A DNA stretch of 64,000 nt from Avena insularis (Eukaryota > Streptophyta > Magnoliopsida > Poales > Poaceae). The stretch's first letter is position 1; each line of letters opens with the position of its first letter. Shown in pieces: positions 10,975 to 21,776 of the stretch. Where the stretch lies: positions 234,649,661 through 234,713,660 of the forward strand of contig CM042685.1 in assembly GCA_023614405.1 (NCBI GenBank). The letters run 5' to 3'. The translations under genes were made by a program, and so were the position numbers. The notes beneath the pieces were generated by a model, which was not told where the DNA came from, did no database searches, and was given only the letters and a program-made list of their open reading frames with translations.

Positions 10975-11520
10975 TCGGTAGTGCAAATGGTCGAACAGGT
11001 CGTGGGTGTTGCTAGTCGGGTAAGGTTCGCAGCCAAGGGCTAGCAAATGGGGCTGGCGTGGATGGCTCTCCGGTACGAAGCAGGTGCAACACAATAAACC
11101 GGCGACGTCCTTGTATGTGGCGCACCGGAGACTCAGATGGAGGTTGCGGATGTCAAGCTACTCCGGTGATGCCGACGCGTACCAACACTGGGCACGAGGC
11201 TTCCTGTGGAGGTGGAGAAGTACTGTGAGCTCAACAGGTGCTAGGTGGATGGCAAGTCAGCGGCGGAGGCCGACCACAGTGTTGCGGCGCAAGCTAGGGC
11301 GGGGGTTGATTTCGGGAGAGAATGGGGGTTTGACCCACTGTCTAGCGGGCCAGGGGAGGACAAGGACACGACGCGCGCGGTCGAGTGCTCTGTCAGGGTC
11401 AACGCAAAACCAGCGCAAATTTATGCTGAAATAGGTCATCGCGGGCCGGTCCTTGCCACGATGGTCGAATAGGTCTCCCGGCTGAGCCGACTCCCCTCTC
11501 CACGCGGACAGATTCGGACA

Positions 11521-12457
11521 CCGAATGGTCGAATGTGTATAGTTCAGATATACAGATCAATCTACATCAAAGATTGGCTAAAACTATGTCTTTTAAACAA
11601 CTATGTACACCCCTTATTTCCCTGCTCCCTCCGCCCATGCCCCATGGGCATGGTGGAGAAGTCCTAAGTGTCTTGTTTTTGTTATGAGAAAAGAAGATGC
11701 AGCATATTTCAAGGAGCCTCCATTGATTCGCAGGAATTTCACAGTAAACGGTTGGAAACTGGCAATAGCGGGAATTACCAATGGAAGTCGAAAGAGGCGC
11801 TCGGGTAGTTTGAAGTTGATCTGCAGTGTGGCAAACCGTGAAGTAGGGTGCAGGCCACTTGGAAGGAGGCAGCGTAGCTACAAGAGGACGGCTGCAGAGT
11901 GACAGCGTGCACGCGGTCCCGGCCTGGTGTGTCGCAGCACAGAAATACAGAATGTCAGTTAGGGGCACAGGTTTCATTGGAAGCACGCTGCCGGCCTCGC
12001 CGCCCCTTGTGGCCTTGTGTCACGGACACCCGCGTCCGTCGCCGTCGCCGGCAGTGGTCGGCCTGTGCCTTGCTGGCGCGCCGGGGCCCGGCGGCCAGAC
12101 CTTGATGTTAACCTGACCTCCTTCATTCCCGTCGTCGCAGCTGCTGCTGTGCTCTGCTACTGCTGCGGTGCAGTACATGCACTGTGTCTCTCCAGGGAAT
12201 AAAATTGAATGGCCTGCAATCTCGATCTCCTTCCCCGTTCTGGGGGCTCGTCGCAGGTAAAATCCGCGCCCATCCAACCCAATAATCCAAATCCAACGCT
12301 GCTGCTACGGCTGCTGCTATTCCTGACTCGGCCAGTCGACCTGCCCCGATACATCACAGATTTCAGTCCAGTCCAGTCCCCGTTGTTCAGGACTCCATCA
12401 CAGCACTCCAAGATCTTCCACGCCTCCGACTCCGCGGCCATTTCCAGCGCCAGCAAT
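11521..12457. other. Unassigned, partly GC-rich
   Basis: I recognise no gene. The frames at 11603-11902, 11859-12116 and 12209-12472 lack family resemblance, have no matching splice structure and overlap each other in conflicting phases. A perfect short palindrome CCATGCCCCATGGGCATGG lies at 11635-11653. The 12200-12457 segment is C/T-rich and leader-like and is interrupted at 12458 by a MULE. Confidence 0.3.
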
Positions 12458-13582
12458 GAGTTAATAGCATAAAGCTTTTACATTGTAGCACAAATTTACG
12501 AAATGGTACCACTTTATAATTTAGGTTTCAAAATCTACCACTCTATAGCATGCTTTCGTAATTCGTGGAAATGACACGCTGATAGGGAATTGACACGGTT
12601 TAGGACGGCAGACCCTACCTGTCAGGCTGACGTGGCACTATTGACATGAAAATTACTTGTCAGCCCTCTTAAAAACACCTAAAAAACTAAAAAGTAGAAA
12701 AAAAAATCTACAATCCCATCTTCTTCGCCCGACCACCACCACCGCATCTGTTAACCTACCCCACCACCGCTGTCGTGCCCCTGCTCGAGTCCGAGCAGCG
12801 ACACGCCCTATTGTTGACATGCGGCTAAGGTCGTGGCCGGCGTTGTGGAGCCCCCGCTCATGGACGCCGTCGTGCCCTCCTGCTCGCCCATGCTCGGCGT
12901 TCCTATCAAATGGCGTCGTCGCTCGTGTTCCCTCCTTCCACTTCCTAGAAATGGCGGCGCCACCCCCAACACACGCTAGTGCCCCCTTCGCTACAACCGG
13001 CATGTTCCGTTTGGGTTCATCGACGCGAGGAACCTGGCCGAGAGCATCGCTTGGGACGTGGCGGCCTCAGGGCGTCCTTTCGGCCTCCGTCATTCGCACC
13101 GCGCCCTACCGTCGATGCAGATGCATGCCGATTTGAAGGCCGAAATGTCCTACCAAGCAAGCGCGAGACGACGCTCGGCCTCGAGCAGGGGACACGCCGC
13201 CGATGACCATGACTTCAGCACGATTGGGGGAGGTGGTGTGGCCGACGACGGGAGCCTAGGAAGGCAATGAAGGGAGTCAGTCCAACAGGGACCGACATCG
13301 ATGGAGGGCCAGACATAGGAAGAAGACGACCATGTGGTCGTTGGTGGGATTTTGTTTAAATGTGGATGCCTTATCAATATCACTAGTGCCACATCAGCCT
13401 GATAGGTAGGGCCATCGTCCTAAAGCGTGTCAAGCGTGTCAATTCCTTTTGAACGCGTAGTTTGCGCGAAATGCAAATAGTGTATAGTAGAGTGGCAGAT
13501 TTTGGTAACCAAACAGTAAAATGATACTAAGTTTTTTGTAAATTTGCACAGTAAAATGGTACAGCTTTACGCCCATTAACTC
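12458..13582. mobile_element. MULE with ~190-bp TIRs and GC-rich cargo
   Basis: The ends form long imperfect terminal inverted repeats, 12458-12650 against 13390-13582. Both begin GAGTTAAT, share GCAAATTTAC and CCAAAATCTGCCACTCTA-type blocks, and end inward at a matching segment with GACGTGGCACT on the left and AGTGCCACATC on the right. The interior (about 12715-13370) is abruptly GC-rich, unlike the AT-rich TIRs, as in Pack-MULEs that capture gene fragments. No captured family is recognised, and frames there conflict on both strands. Candidate 9-bp flanks GCCAGCAAT and GCCGCCGAA match at only 5 of 9 positions, so the target duplication is eroded or my ends are slightly off. Confidence 0.7.
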
Positions 13583-14173
13583 GCCGCCGAACACTACACA
13601 ATCATTCATCTAGATGTCTATTCGGCAAACCGGAGTGAGGAGCAGGAGGCGACTGTGTCTGCGCGTGAGGGAGAGATCACATCAATCGCACACACGGGAC
13701 AAGACAAAACCCGGGGGAGACCGGGAAGCAGCGCGCCATGATCGATCGACCGATCGGGTGCGCCGCTGGCTGATGCAAGCCATGTGCTGCGTGTGTTCGC
13801 GCTCGGCGACAGCGGCTCGACACAACGGTGGTACGCTACACGGATACATACACCACGCCGCGAACGAACACGGAGTCATCATTTGTTTACGCGCCGTGCA
13901 CCGTCCACTTGAAGCCGACCGGCGGCCTTGAGGTTTTGTTTAAACGGGAAAGACGAGGGAAAATCAAAACCAGATCTAGCAGCACATGCTGCTACGTGAC
14001 TGGACGATGGTACGATACCGAGCCATGGTTCATCGGGTACAGAAGCTGGTGTCATCCGGATCGTCCACCCGTTGGGGCGAGACGGGACGGTCGGAGCAGG
14101 GTGGGGGCGGGACCCACGTGCCGGTCGGTGGGGCCGCACCGCCGGACACGCCCGCCGATCGACGAGACCGATG
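13583..14173. other. Unassigned GC-rich spacer between two MULEs
   Basis: This is mixed-composition DNA with CG-rich blocks and no recognisable coding sequence. The frames at 13614-13931 and 13828-14439 run into the neighbouring MULE and have low-complexity, arginine-rich translations typical of chance frames in GC-rich DNA. Confidence 0.3.
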
Positions 14174-14934
14174 CCTGCAGCCTGCGACTTTTTTTACAAA
14201 TATACCCCTCTGCACATCTGCATTGTCAAAAATACCCCCATCAAACATCTAATGTCAAAAATATCCTGGCGGGAGATGAAAAAGGTGACACGTGGCTCCT
14301 TCCGCCAGTACAGGAGGCGGATGGTTTTCTCCGCCATGGGGAGATGCGGCAAGTTCTTCCCGTCCTTGGCCATGGCGGAAGCTGGTGGGTCCTACGCTGT
14401 CAGATGGCGGGAGCTAGCAGAAAACCATTCCGCCAGTGAGGATGGCGGGAGCAAGGTAACTCAAGACACGTGCATGTTGATTAAGCTGCATCTATCTGTT
14501 TAGAACTCGGTTAGAATTCTTTATTAGGAAGAGAGAGGAGAAAGGTACCAGCGTGAGAGAAAAAAAGCCATGTACTCCTTTGCATGCATGCTAGCCAGAG
14601 GCGTCCCATCGCCGCACCAACAGGGCTAAATACATGCATGCAAGCCAGGAAACTGCATGCGCCCTCCTCCCGCCAGTTGATGTGGTCGCATGTTCCTCCC
14701 GCCGGCCCTGCCACCTGGCCCCACAACATCCCGCCACTGCCAGGTACGGGATGGCCCTCCCGCTAGTCCCCGTGGCTGGACCTATGCTCCGCCTGGTGCG
14801 GTGGCGGGAAGAGCCATGTGCCGGCTTTTTCACGTCCCGTCAGGACAGTTTTGACAATGTCTTTTACATAGGGGTATTTTTAGTGATGCAGATTCAGAGA
14901 GAGGTATATTTGTAAAAAAATCGCAGCCTGCAGG
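14174..14934. mobile_element. Small long-TIR MULE-like or foldback element
   Basis: Terminal inverted repeats of at least 100 bp were read base by base. The left end starts CCTGCAGCCTGCGACTTTTT. The right end, inverted, starts CCTGCAGGCTGCGATTTTTT. Both continue through ACAAATATACC, CTGCAT, AAAATACCCC and TGTCAAAA blocks. Similarity continues inward as GGCGGGA-rich segments, so most of the 761-bp unit is a foldback. It has no coding capacity. I could not match a 9-bp target duplication in the flanks (AGACCGATG and GTGGCTGGG). Confidence 0.65.
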
Positions 14935-15971
14935 GTGGCTGGGCCCGGCGGTCAACAGGTTCACTGGCCGTGTGGAAAGAGAGGCAGGCCAGGCACCGGC
15001 AGTGCTGCTGCGAGCAGTGATCCAGTGACTGAGCCGAGGGACAATGCAGGGATGCAATGTGCAGCTAATAGTAGTTTTAGTAATTTTTTATTTGCCTCAT
15101 GCTCGTGGCCTACACGTTCAGGCTACATGTCTGCAAGGCTGCAACGCGAGGCACGGTTTGGTAGATGGATCTCCTGCGTCTGCTCGAGCGTATGGTTCCT
15201 CCTGGGGCGCTTCTGTAAATCATGCTACAAATGCAGTGCCCTGACCTGATAGTAGTTTTTCCGTACAACCCGCAGGCCGGGTTCCACTGTATTATCACGA
15301 TATAGAAGAACAAAAAGTCATCCAAAAGGGCCTATGACATGAGCTCGGACCCAAACGTCATATGAAATCCTACAGGAAATATAAACGTAGAAATCTGTAT
15401 CCACTAGTTGTTTGGTTCGTATCACAGGAAAAAACACAGATTTTTTTTTTGTGAAGAAATAGGTGCATGCCATAATTTTTGTTGAGAAGGGAAATTTTCT
15501 TATGGGATTGCATACAAAGTAGCCCATAGGGCGTCCGGCAAGGGGGCAACCGCGCCGCCAGCTACTGCCCCCCCTACCCAACCTTCCTCCTCCCATCGAC
15601 GTTGCCCGGAGTCATGGCAGGGCAAAGCCCGTGCCTTTGACAACGGCGGCAGATGTTTCTCATCGGGCAGGGTAACCAATCTCCGACGATAGCGGTGACG
15701 GCTTCCCAGGACGGCGGCGGCGTGGTACCGTGGTTCTCCTTGCGATGATCTCGGTGTCTCGGCGGTGGAGGTGGCGATCCATCCTTGAGGTTGTGCCCCC
15801 ATGACATGGCCTTTGGATCCTTATCCACCTCATGGATGAGTCTTTGGGTCTAGGTCTACGGATGTGGGTGGCATGGCGGAGACAGAACATAATAAAATGG
15901 AATATATTGCCTCCCAAATATATGATAGGCACAAGTAGAATTATTGGGAATCAAAGGAGAGTTGCTTGCGA
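14935..15971. other. Unassigned; GC-rich island 15,530-15,900
   Basis: The left part is spacer with no visible gene. At about 15390-15450, GTTTGGTTCGTATCACAGG followed by an A-rich run resembles a hAT MITE end. From 15530 to 15900 there is a GC-rich island whose minus-strand frames (15500-15802, 15574-15828) overlap in different phases and resemble no family. It might be a transposon 5' leader, but I cannot support a specific identity. Confidence 0.25.
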
Positions 15972-16127
15972 CATGGTAGAGTTATATGATTGTGCCATTA
16001 GTCTTTAGTAATGAATACACACAATCTTAGAAAATCACACAAGACATGTACTCCTGTGCTCTTCCAAGATTGTGAGTAATCATTAGTGAAGACTAATGGC
16101 ACAATCACATGATTCTATCAAGCCATG
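15972..16127. mobile_element. Hairpin MITE
   Basis: This is an imperfect long hairpin. The left arm, about 15972-16028 (CATGGTAGAGTTATATGATT onward), pairs with the right arm, about 16066-16126, through GATTGTGCCATTAGTCTT and AAGACTAATGGCACAATC. The loop is 16029-16065. It is non-coding. No clear TA or TWA target duplication was found, so the superfamily is left open. Confidence 0.6.
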
Positions 16128-16137
16128 ATTTCTTTCT

Positions 16138-16207
16138 ATGCCATGATTTTTCTCTGGCCTTCCTAAATGTGCATGTGTTCAGAAAGTTTAGAGAGAAATC
16201 ATGGCAT
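16138..16207. repeat. Second short hairpin
   Basis: The left arm ATGCCATGATTTTTCTCT (16138-16155) pairs at 17 of 18 positions with the right arm AGAGAGAAATCATGGCAT (16190-16207) across a 34-base loop. The arm motif GCCATGATTT also ends the preceding hairpin, so the two may derive from one compound MITE. Confidence 0.55.
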
Positions 16208-16611
16208 TCAGAAATGTTGGAGTATATTCTTTAGGGTAAAAGGAGTTGAAGTAGTAACATGGTAGGATGCAGCTTGGGCCACAGCTTGGGCCATCTGTAT
16301 TTTCTAGAATTATTCTAATATATTCAGCCTTAGTAGTAGAAGTACTAATGTGGTTACGCAAACAAGTGTTGCGTCGGCCGCCTACTTCCTAGAGTCCCGG
16401 GCGAGCGCCCCTCTGCCCCATCCCACAGACCGGCCATGGGTTGAATGTGTGCATATCGGTATGAGGGAACATCGTGGACAATAGTGGTTGGTGTTGAGGT
16501 TGTATGTCTACTAGATGGACCCTGCGTGCTCTGCTGCGCCATTCTCTGCTAATAACATTTAAATTATCTGGCTGTTCATTTGCTAGCGTATATATAATTT
16601 TGGATTCGGTT
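16208..16611. other. Left flank of the retrotransposon nest
   Basis: This is unassigned DNA up to the Tat LTR terminus at 16612. A small direct repeat (CAGCTTGGGCCA at 16270 and 16281) is the only structure seen. The frame at 16354-16542 on the minus strand has no family resemblance. Confidence 0.3.
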
Positions 16612-16915
16612 TGTTGTGGTCTGGGCTTGTTCTGCCAAGTGTCGTCAGATTGTCCACAAGTACGCCATAAGGGGTCCTAGTGGCGTTGAAAGGATGGGGT
16701 GTGAGACATCAGATGTTTCAGGAGCGGTGAGCACAAGTTTAACCAGGTTCAGATCCGACTGCGGTGATCGGATTCTACTCCTGCTAGCAACCCATTAATA
16801 TATCAGCGTAAGCCGGATGTTCCAGCGGATTACAAGAGAGATTCGCCTATGCGAGTTGGTTGTGGTTGTATCGAGTTGTTGTGCCCTAAAGGCTCCCATA
16901 GGACCGGTTTATATA
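16612..16915 (-). repeat. Tat 3' LTR, distal part (R/U5 side)
   Basis: On the minus strand this is the downstream half of the LTR. It follows the TATA box and ends in CCACAACA at 16612, giving a CA terminus. It is joined, across the Copia insertion, to 37701-37952. The total LTR is about 551 bp once one ATATA copy is removed. Confidence 0.75.
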
Positions 16916-18209
16916 TGAAGGAAATATGCCCTAGAGGCAATCATAGAGATGATTATATTTCATATGTATCCATGAGTTATTGTAATGTTCCTTGAATATC
17001 CATACCAGGCAACTTGTATTGATTGGCAATTATATGAATTGTTTGTGAAACTTTTTACTTGTATGGTTATTTAATAGTTGTCCCTAGTCGGAGTTCATGT
17101 GAGGACACACGTGAATATTAGACTAGCACATCGATTGGTTGATGACTATGTTTCACAAGTCATAAACATGGAGATGTCAAACCAATGCTGTGGACACATG
17201 TTATGAACATGGGGTTGGACTGACCCAACTTGAGACTGACAATTAGACTTGCCGATTTCTCTACACATCGTGTACGTTTTGTCCTTAGACCTGAGATTAT
17301 CGCATGTACTTGAGATATGGATCGACCTACTTTGGGGCTATCAACCACTACTCCGTAACTAGATAGTCATAAAGGTAGTTTTTGGGTTTGTACTGAAGCA
17401 TGCTGCAAGTCATGGTCAATCAAGATGGGATTTGCCCCTCTCTACTTGAGAGAGATATCTATGGGCCCCTCGAGTGATCGGATCCAGAAATGCATGGCCA
17501 TGCTACACAAGGTTAAGAGTTAACCTAGTAAAGGGATTCTGAATCACAGTAACGAGAAAGGAAGGTCAGCTTGGAGCTAGACCAAATATCATGAGGCAAA
17601 GGGAAAGACATGCACTAAACCTTGTGATGCTTCATCCGATATGATCTTTGTATGAGTTTAGGAGTTGGCACGTCTTGCTAGAGGCCGCTACCAACTATTG
17701 ACAGAATAAGTGTATTCGTGTCATGTCTACACGTATATGAACCTATAGGGTCACACACTTAAGGGGCTGGAAGCCTAATAAGGATTAGATCCGAATTAGA
17801 CCAGGCTTAGGCTACTAATGGGCTGCTAATGTAGAAGCTCACTAGGGACGCCTATATAAGAGAGGGTAGGGCGAGCTGACCAGGGTTAGACCATTCCACC
17901 CAGCCGCCACTCCTCACGCCTGTGTTGCACGCGTGGACCTAGAAGTCCGGCGTCTAACGCTTCCACCCTGTACGTGTGGATACCTCGGAGGTGTTGCAGC
18001 TATAGCACTTGGACAAGCCGCGCAAGGGGAGCTGCTCGTGGGACGAGGACAAGAAGGAGACATGGAACATATGCACTGCCTCGACGCGCTTCATCAAGTT
18101 CCACAACTACACGTCTAGTGGTAATCCCGTGATCTATGACAACAGTATTCCTGGTTTACGCGGTAGAAAATTTTGATTTGCGCTAGTGTAGCCTAACCGC
18201 ATCCCTTCA
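16916..18209 (+). repeat. 5' LTR of the outer Copia element
   Basis: It runs from TGAAGG to CCTTCA. The TATA box CTATATAAG is at about 17852-17860, followed by a leader with CCACCCAGCCGCCACTC. It differs from the 3' LTR by scattered substitutions and no large indel. Frames within it (17160-17348, 17933-18118) are non-coding LTR sequence. Confidence 0.93.
17852..17860 (+). promoter_or_regulatory. TATA box of the outer Copia 5' LTR
   Basis: CTATATAAG is embedded in GACGCCTATATAAGAGAGGG. The same motif is at 37343-37351 in the 3' LTR. It is about 350 bases before the LTR end, leaving a long R-U5. Confidence 0.7.
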
Positions 18210-18210
18210 G

Positions 18211-18223
18211 TGGTATCAAAGCC
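18211..18223 (+). promoter_or_regulatory. Primer binding site, initiator tRNA-Met type
   Basis: TGGTATCAAAGCC lies one base after the 5' LTR end. It matches the plant Copia PBS TGGTATCAGAGCC complementary to initiator tRNA-Met, with one G-to-A change. Confidence 0.9.
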
Positions 18224-19171
18224 GATGTTGTTCAGTTATAGGTTCGGGATGTTTGCATATGGTGATATGCAGATTGATATGAATGATGTGATCGTTTATA
18301 TGGCAGTGGTTCAAGATTGATCTATGATCTTGCCTTCCGTGATTGTGTTTCTGAGGTTGTCGAATGACTTACCCCTATCGGTCGGTTTCCTCCATCGGGG
18401 TTGACAGTGACACATAAATCCTATTGAATCACGCGAAGATCAATATGATTGATCAAATCGGAAACTAGATCTAAAATCGATGTACCGTGATCAAAGGAGT
18501 TTGATTGAATCGGAATGATAGTCGGTTTATGGTAAATTTGATTTGCCGATCAAAATCCTTAAAGAAAATTGTGTAGATTCGATCTCTCATTTTTCACAGT
18601 TTTACCGCGAGGGGCGCTTCCCCTTAGAACCCCGCAGGGGGAGAAACCCTAGACCCCCTCCCTTAATTGTAGCCCCTTTTGTATATCGTTAAGGTAACTA
18701 GGTGCTGCGATGTCACATGATCCGGTAGAATGCGATTCTATGCATAACTTGTTTTTGCAGGATGTATGTGATCGGTATGGCCCATATATGTATATGATGC
18801 ATGTATGAAAATTTTCATGACCTGCGTGTCGTGAGTAGGGCAACACGGCTGGAGCCATGTGTGTTGTCATTTATTGTAATGGCCTGCGTGCCAACTTGTG
18901 ATGATCCCAATACTATGTAATTTTGATTACTAGCTGTTAGGAGTAATAGCTTGTATTAGTTCTTGGAGAACTCATCACTTGGAGGATGGCTCACATGGAA
19001 CATGAAGATGGAGATCATCATGGTGGACAGGTTCTATGGCGATAGAGATCACCATGAGAAAATGGGACATACTGTGTCACATCTATGTGAATGCTATTCT
19101 TATGCGTTTTACTACTATGCATGCTTAGATGATAGAAGTAGAACGATCCCTCACAAAGTTTAAGTTAAACC

Positions 19172-19929
19172 ATGACCTCCCAACCAAACCTTGCACCATT
19201 CTATGCCCTGTACAATCGTTGGTGGGACTATGAAATTAGGGTGCCACGGTTTTCCTTGCCTGGATGGGTTTGTATCGGATACCTACATGCATAAGGGTTG
19301 GTGAGCTTGACAAGGTCATCTTAACAGTTAAGGACCTTGGGGCATAATGGTTGGGCGCCTATTTTGGTATAGAGATGTCACCCAACAGCAAGAGTCATAT
19401 GTGATATGATTAGAAAGTGATGTCGCTCTTAGGGACATGTTTCAGACTCAGGCCAGGACTGAGAGGTACAATGTTGACAAGTCCTTTGTGGAATGCAAGC
19501 TGGCAGAGGGAGCAGCTATAGGCCCCCATGTCATCAAAATGGTTAGTTACAGACAGACTTTGGAAAAGCCTGGTTTCCCACTAGGCCAAGAGTTGGCTAC
19601 TGATTTCATTTTGGCGTCTCTTCCATCTAGCTATGGGTAGTTCATTTCTAACTACCATATGCATGGGGTGAAGAAGGGCCTTAATGAGTTAGGCGGGATG
19701 CTAAAAATAGCAGAAACTAACATGAAGAAGTGTGCAGGGCATATCCATGTGATGGCTATGCAGAACAAGCCTAACTTCAAGAAAAAGTGTACTTCTTGGA
19801 AGAACAAGGGCAAGGCTAAGGATACGATCCCTAAGCCTGCACCCAAGCAAAAGGCTGGACCTGTAGATGACACTGAGTGCTTCTTTTGTCATGAAGATGG
19901 CCACCGGAAGAGAAACTGCAGCAAGTACC
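19172..19929 (+). pseudogene. Outer Copia gag, first part, interrupted
   Basis: It begins at ATG 19172 after a roughly 950-base leader. The N-terminal half is badly frameshifted. From 19437 a UBN2-type Copia gag domain is readable (MFQTQARTERYNVDKSF and following, to about 19640). Then come a Lys-rich linker and the CCHC zinc knuckle CFFCHEDGHRKRNC at 19878-19919. A TAG at 19638 replaces a residue in the UBN2 domain. The frame ends where the Angela-like element is inserted, directly after the knuckle (SKY), and resumes at 33232. Confidence 0.85.
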
Positions 19930-21762
19930 TGTTGGAGATATGCCCTAGAGGCAATAATAAAAGTGGTTATTATTATATCTTTGTGTTTATGATAAATGTT
20001 TACATTCATGCTATAATAGTATTAACCGGAAACATTAATACTTGTGTGATTTGTAAACTAAATTAGAGTCCCTAGTAAAGCCTCTTTAATAATACTAGCT
20101 TGTTGGTTGATAAATGATCGTGGTTTCTCGATCATGAACATTGAGATGTTATTAACAACGAGATCATATCATTAGGAGAATGGTGTGATGGACATACTCC
20201 TATAGATAAGGGTAGCATAAAGATCAAGTCATTTCAATAGTTTGTTTGCTATAAGCTTTCTGATACATAGTAACCTAATTCCTTCGACCATGAGATCATG
20301 TTAATCACCATCACCGGAAGGATGCTTTGATGACATCAAACACCACACCGTAACTGGGTGTCTATAAAGGTGGCATTGAGTGTTCGGAAAGTATGGGTTG
20401 AGGCACATGGATCAAGAGTGGGATTTGTCCATCCATATGACAGATAGATATACTCTGGGCCCTCTCGGTGGAATGTCATTCGATTAGCTTGCAAGCATGT
20501 GAATGGCTCACAAGGGATCACATATCACGGGAACGATAAAAGAGTACTTATCGGTAACGAGGTTGAACTAGGTATGCAGAGATACCGATGATCAAAACCT
20601 CGGATAAGTAAACTATCGTGAGACCAAGGGAAATTGGTATCGTATGTAAGTGGTTCATTCGATCGCAAAATAATCGTAGAAATATGTGGGAGCCATATGA
20701 ATTTCCAGATTCCTCTATTGGTTATTGATCGGGGAAGTGTCTCGGTCATGTCCGCATAATTCATGAACCGTAGGGAGACACACTTAAGGATTCGATGTTG
20801 TTTATTAGATACTGAATGTTAGTAGGGATATCGAATGTTGTTCGGAGTCTCGGATGGGATCTGGGATATCACGAGGAGATCCAGAATGGTCCGGAGAATA
20901 AGATTCATATAAGGAAAGTCTGATTTTGGAGTTCAGGAAACATTCCGATGGTTTCATCGGAGATGTTCTAGAAGGTTCTAGAAGGTTCACCAGTCCGGAA
21001 GGGGAATGGTCCATGAATGTGTCATGGGTAAGTGGAATGATTGGATCATATCCTAGGTCACTTGGTGTGGTCATTTGTGAGAGAGAATTAAAGCTCTAAA
21101 TTGAAAGTCAAACGGGAGGTTTGAAAAGTCAAACTCGAACAATGGTTTCCTAGTGGAAGAAGGAAAGAGTCCTTCCAACTTGGGTTTGGAAGTGGATTCA
21201 AACTCACCCCTCCCAAGGCTTCCCCCTCTCATAAATAGAGGGGGGCTGCCCCAAACACCAAGCCATAGCCCCTCTACACCTTGCCCTCAAGGCCGCACGC
21301 CCTAGTCGCCGCCGACACCTCCTCCTCCTCCCGATCTTCTAAACCCTAGATCACTGGGAAACCCTAGATCCACCATAACTCGCACTGGCTTAGGAGAAGC
21401 CCTGCGTGATCTTCCCTCTACTTCCGACACCACGCCGCCGTGCTGCCGGAATCGCGAGGGGAGAACTACAACCTCCGCTGCCTTCTGGAACAAGGGAGAG
21501 GAAGGTCTTCATCGAGTACCGAACGTGTGACCGACTGCGGAAGCGCTGCCGGAACGCAGAGCCGGAAGGATCGTCTACGCGATCTTGAGATCGGCAAGTG
21601 TATGACTACATCACCCACGAGAATCTGCTCTCGTTAACCGCTTTGGAATCTTCGAGGGTGAGTGCTTCTATCAACTCGTTGCTACAATCTAGTAGATATA
21701 TCTTGGCTTGTTTGTGTGCATGCGGTAGAAATTTTTGGTTTTCCATGCTACGAACCCCTACA
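19930..21762 (+). repeat. 5' LTR of the Angela-like element
   Basis: It runs TGTTGGAG to CCCCTACA, with a TATA box CATAAATAGA at 21230-21239. Compared with the 3' LTR it carries a tandem TTCTAGAAGG duplication near 20966-20985 and lacks a GCC-rich expansion. The minus-strand frames at 20525-20764 and in the 3' LTR are conserved only because the LTRs are copies. Confidence 0.94.
21230..21239 (+). promoter_or_regulatory. TATA box of the Angela-like 5' LTR
   Basis: CATAAATAGA follows CCCCCTCT and precedes GGGGGCTGCC. The same motif is present at 32670-32679 in the 3' LTR. It is placed as in BARE-type LTR promoters. Confidence 0.65.
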
Positions 21763-21776
21763 GCGGTATCAGAGCC
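21763..21776 (+). promoter_or_regulatory. PBS of the Angela-like element
   Basis: GCGGTATCAGAGCC begins one base after the LTR end and matches the initiator tRNA-Met type PBS, with C for the first T. The BARE-type untranslated leader follows (21777-27370) and is interrupted by a solo LTR. Confidence 0.85.

Larger units (their letters stand above)
7500..11520 (-). mobile_element. Degenerate PIF/Harbinger transposon (bounds approximate)
   Basis: The extent is judged from the minus-strand transposase remnant at 9726-10974, its GC-rich 5' side (up to about 11500), and AT-rich 3' DNA continuing past the nested CACTA to about 7550. A short inverted match, CGAATCTGTCCG at 7507-7518 and its complement at 11505-11516, may mark the subterminal regions. 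Exact TIRs and a TTA or TNA target duplication could not be fixed. The element is split by the CACTA insertion at 7773-9698. Confidence 0.55.

Noticed and set aside
13828..14439. A 203-codon plus-strand frame that could look like a novel gene
   Set aside because: It crosses the boundary of a MULE-like element at 14174, is low-complexity and arginine-rich, and overlaps equally long frames in other phases on both strands.
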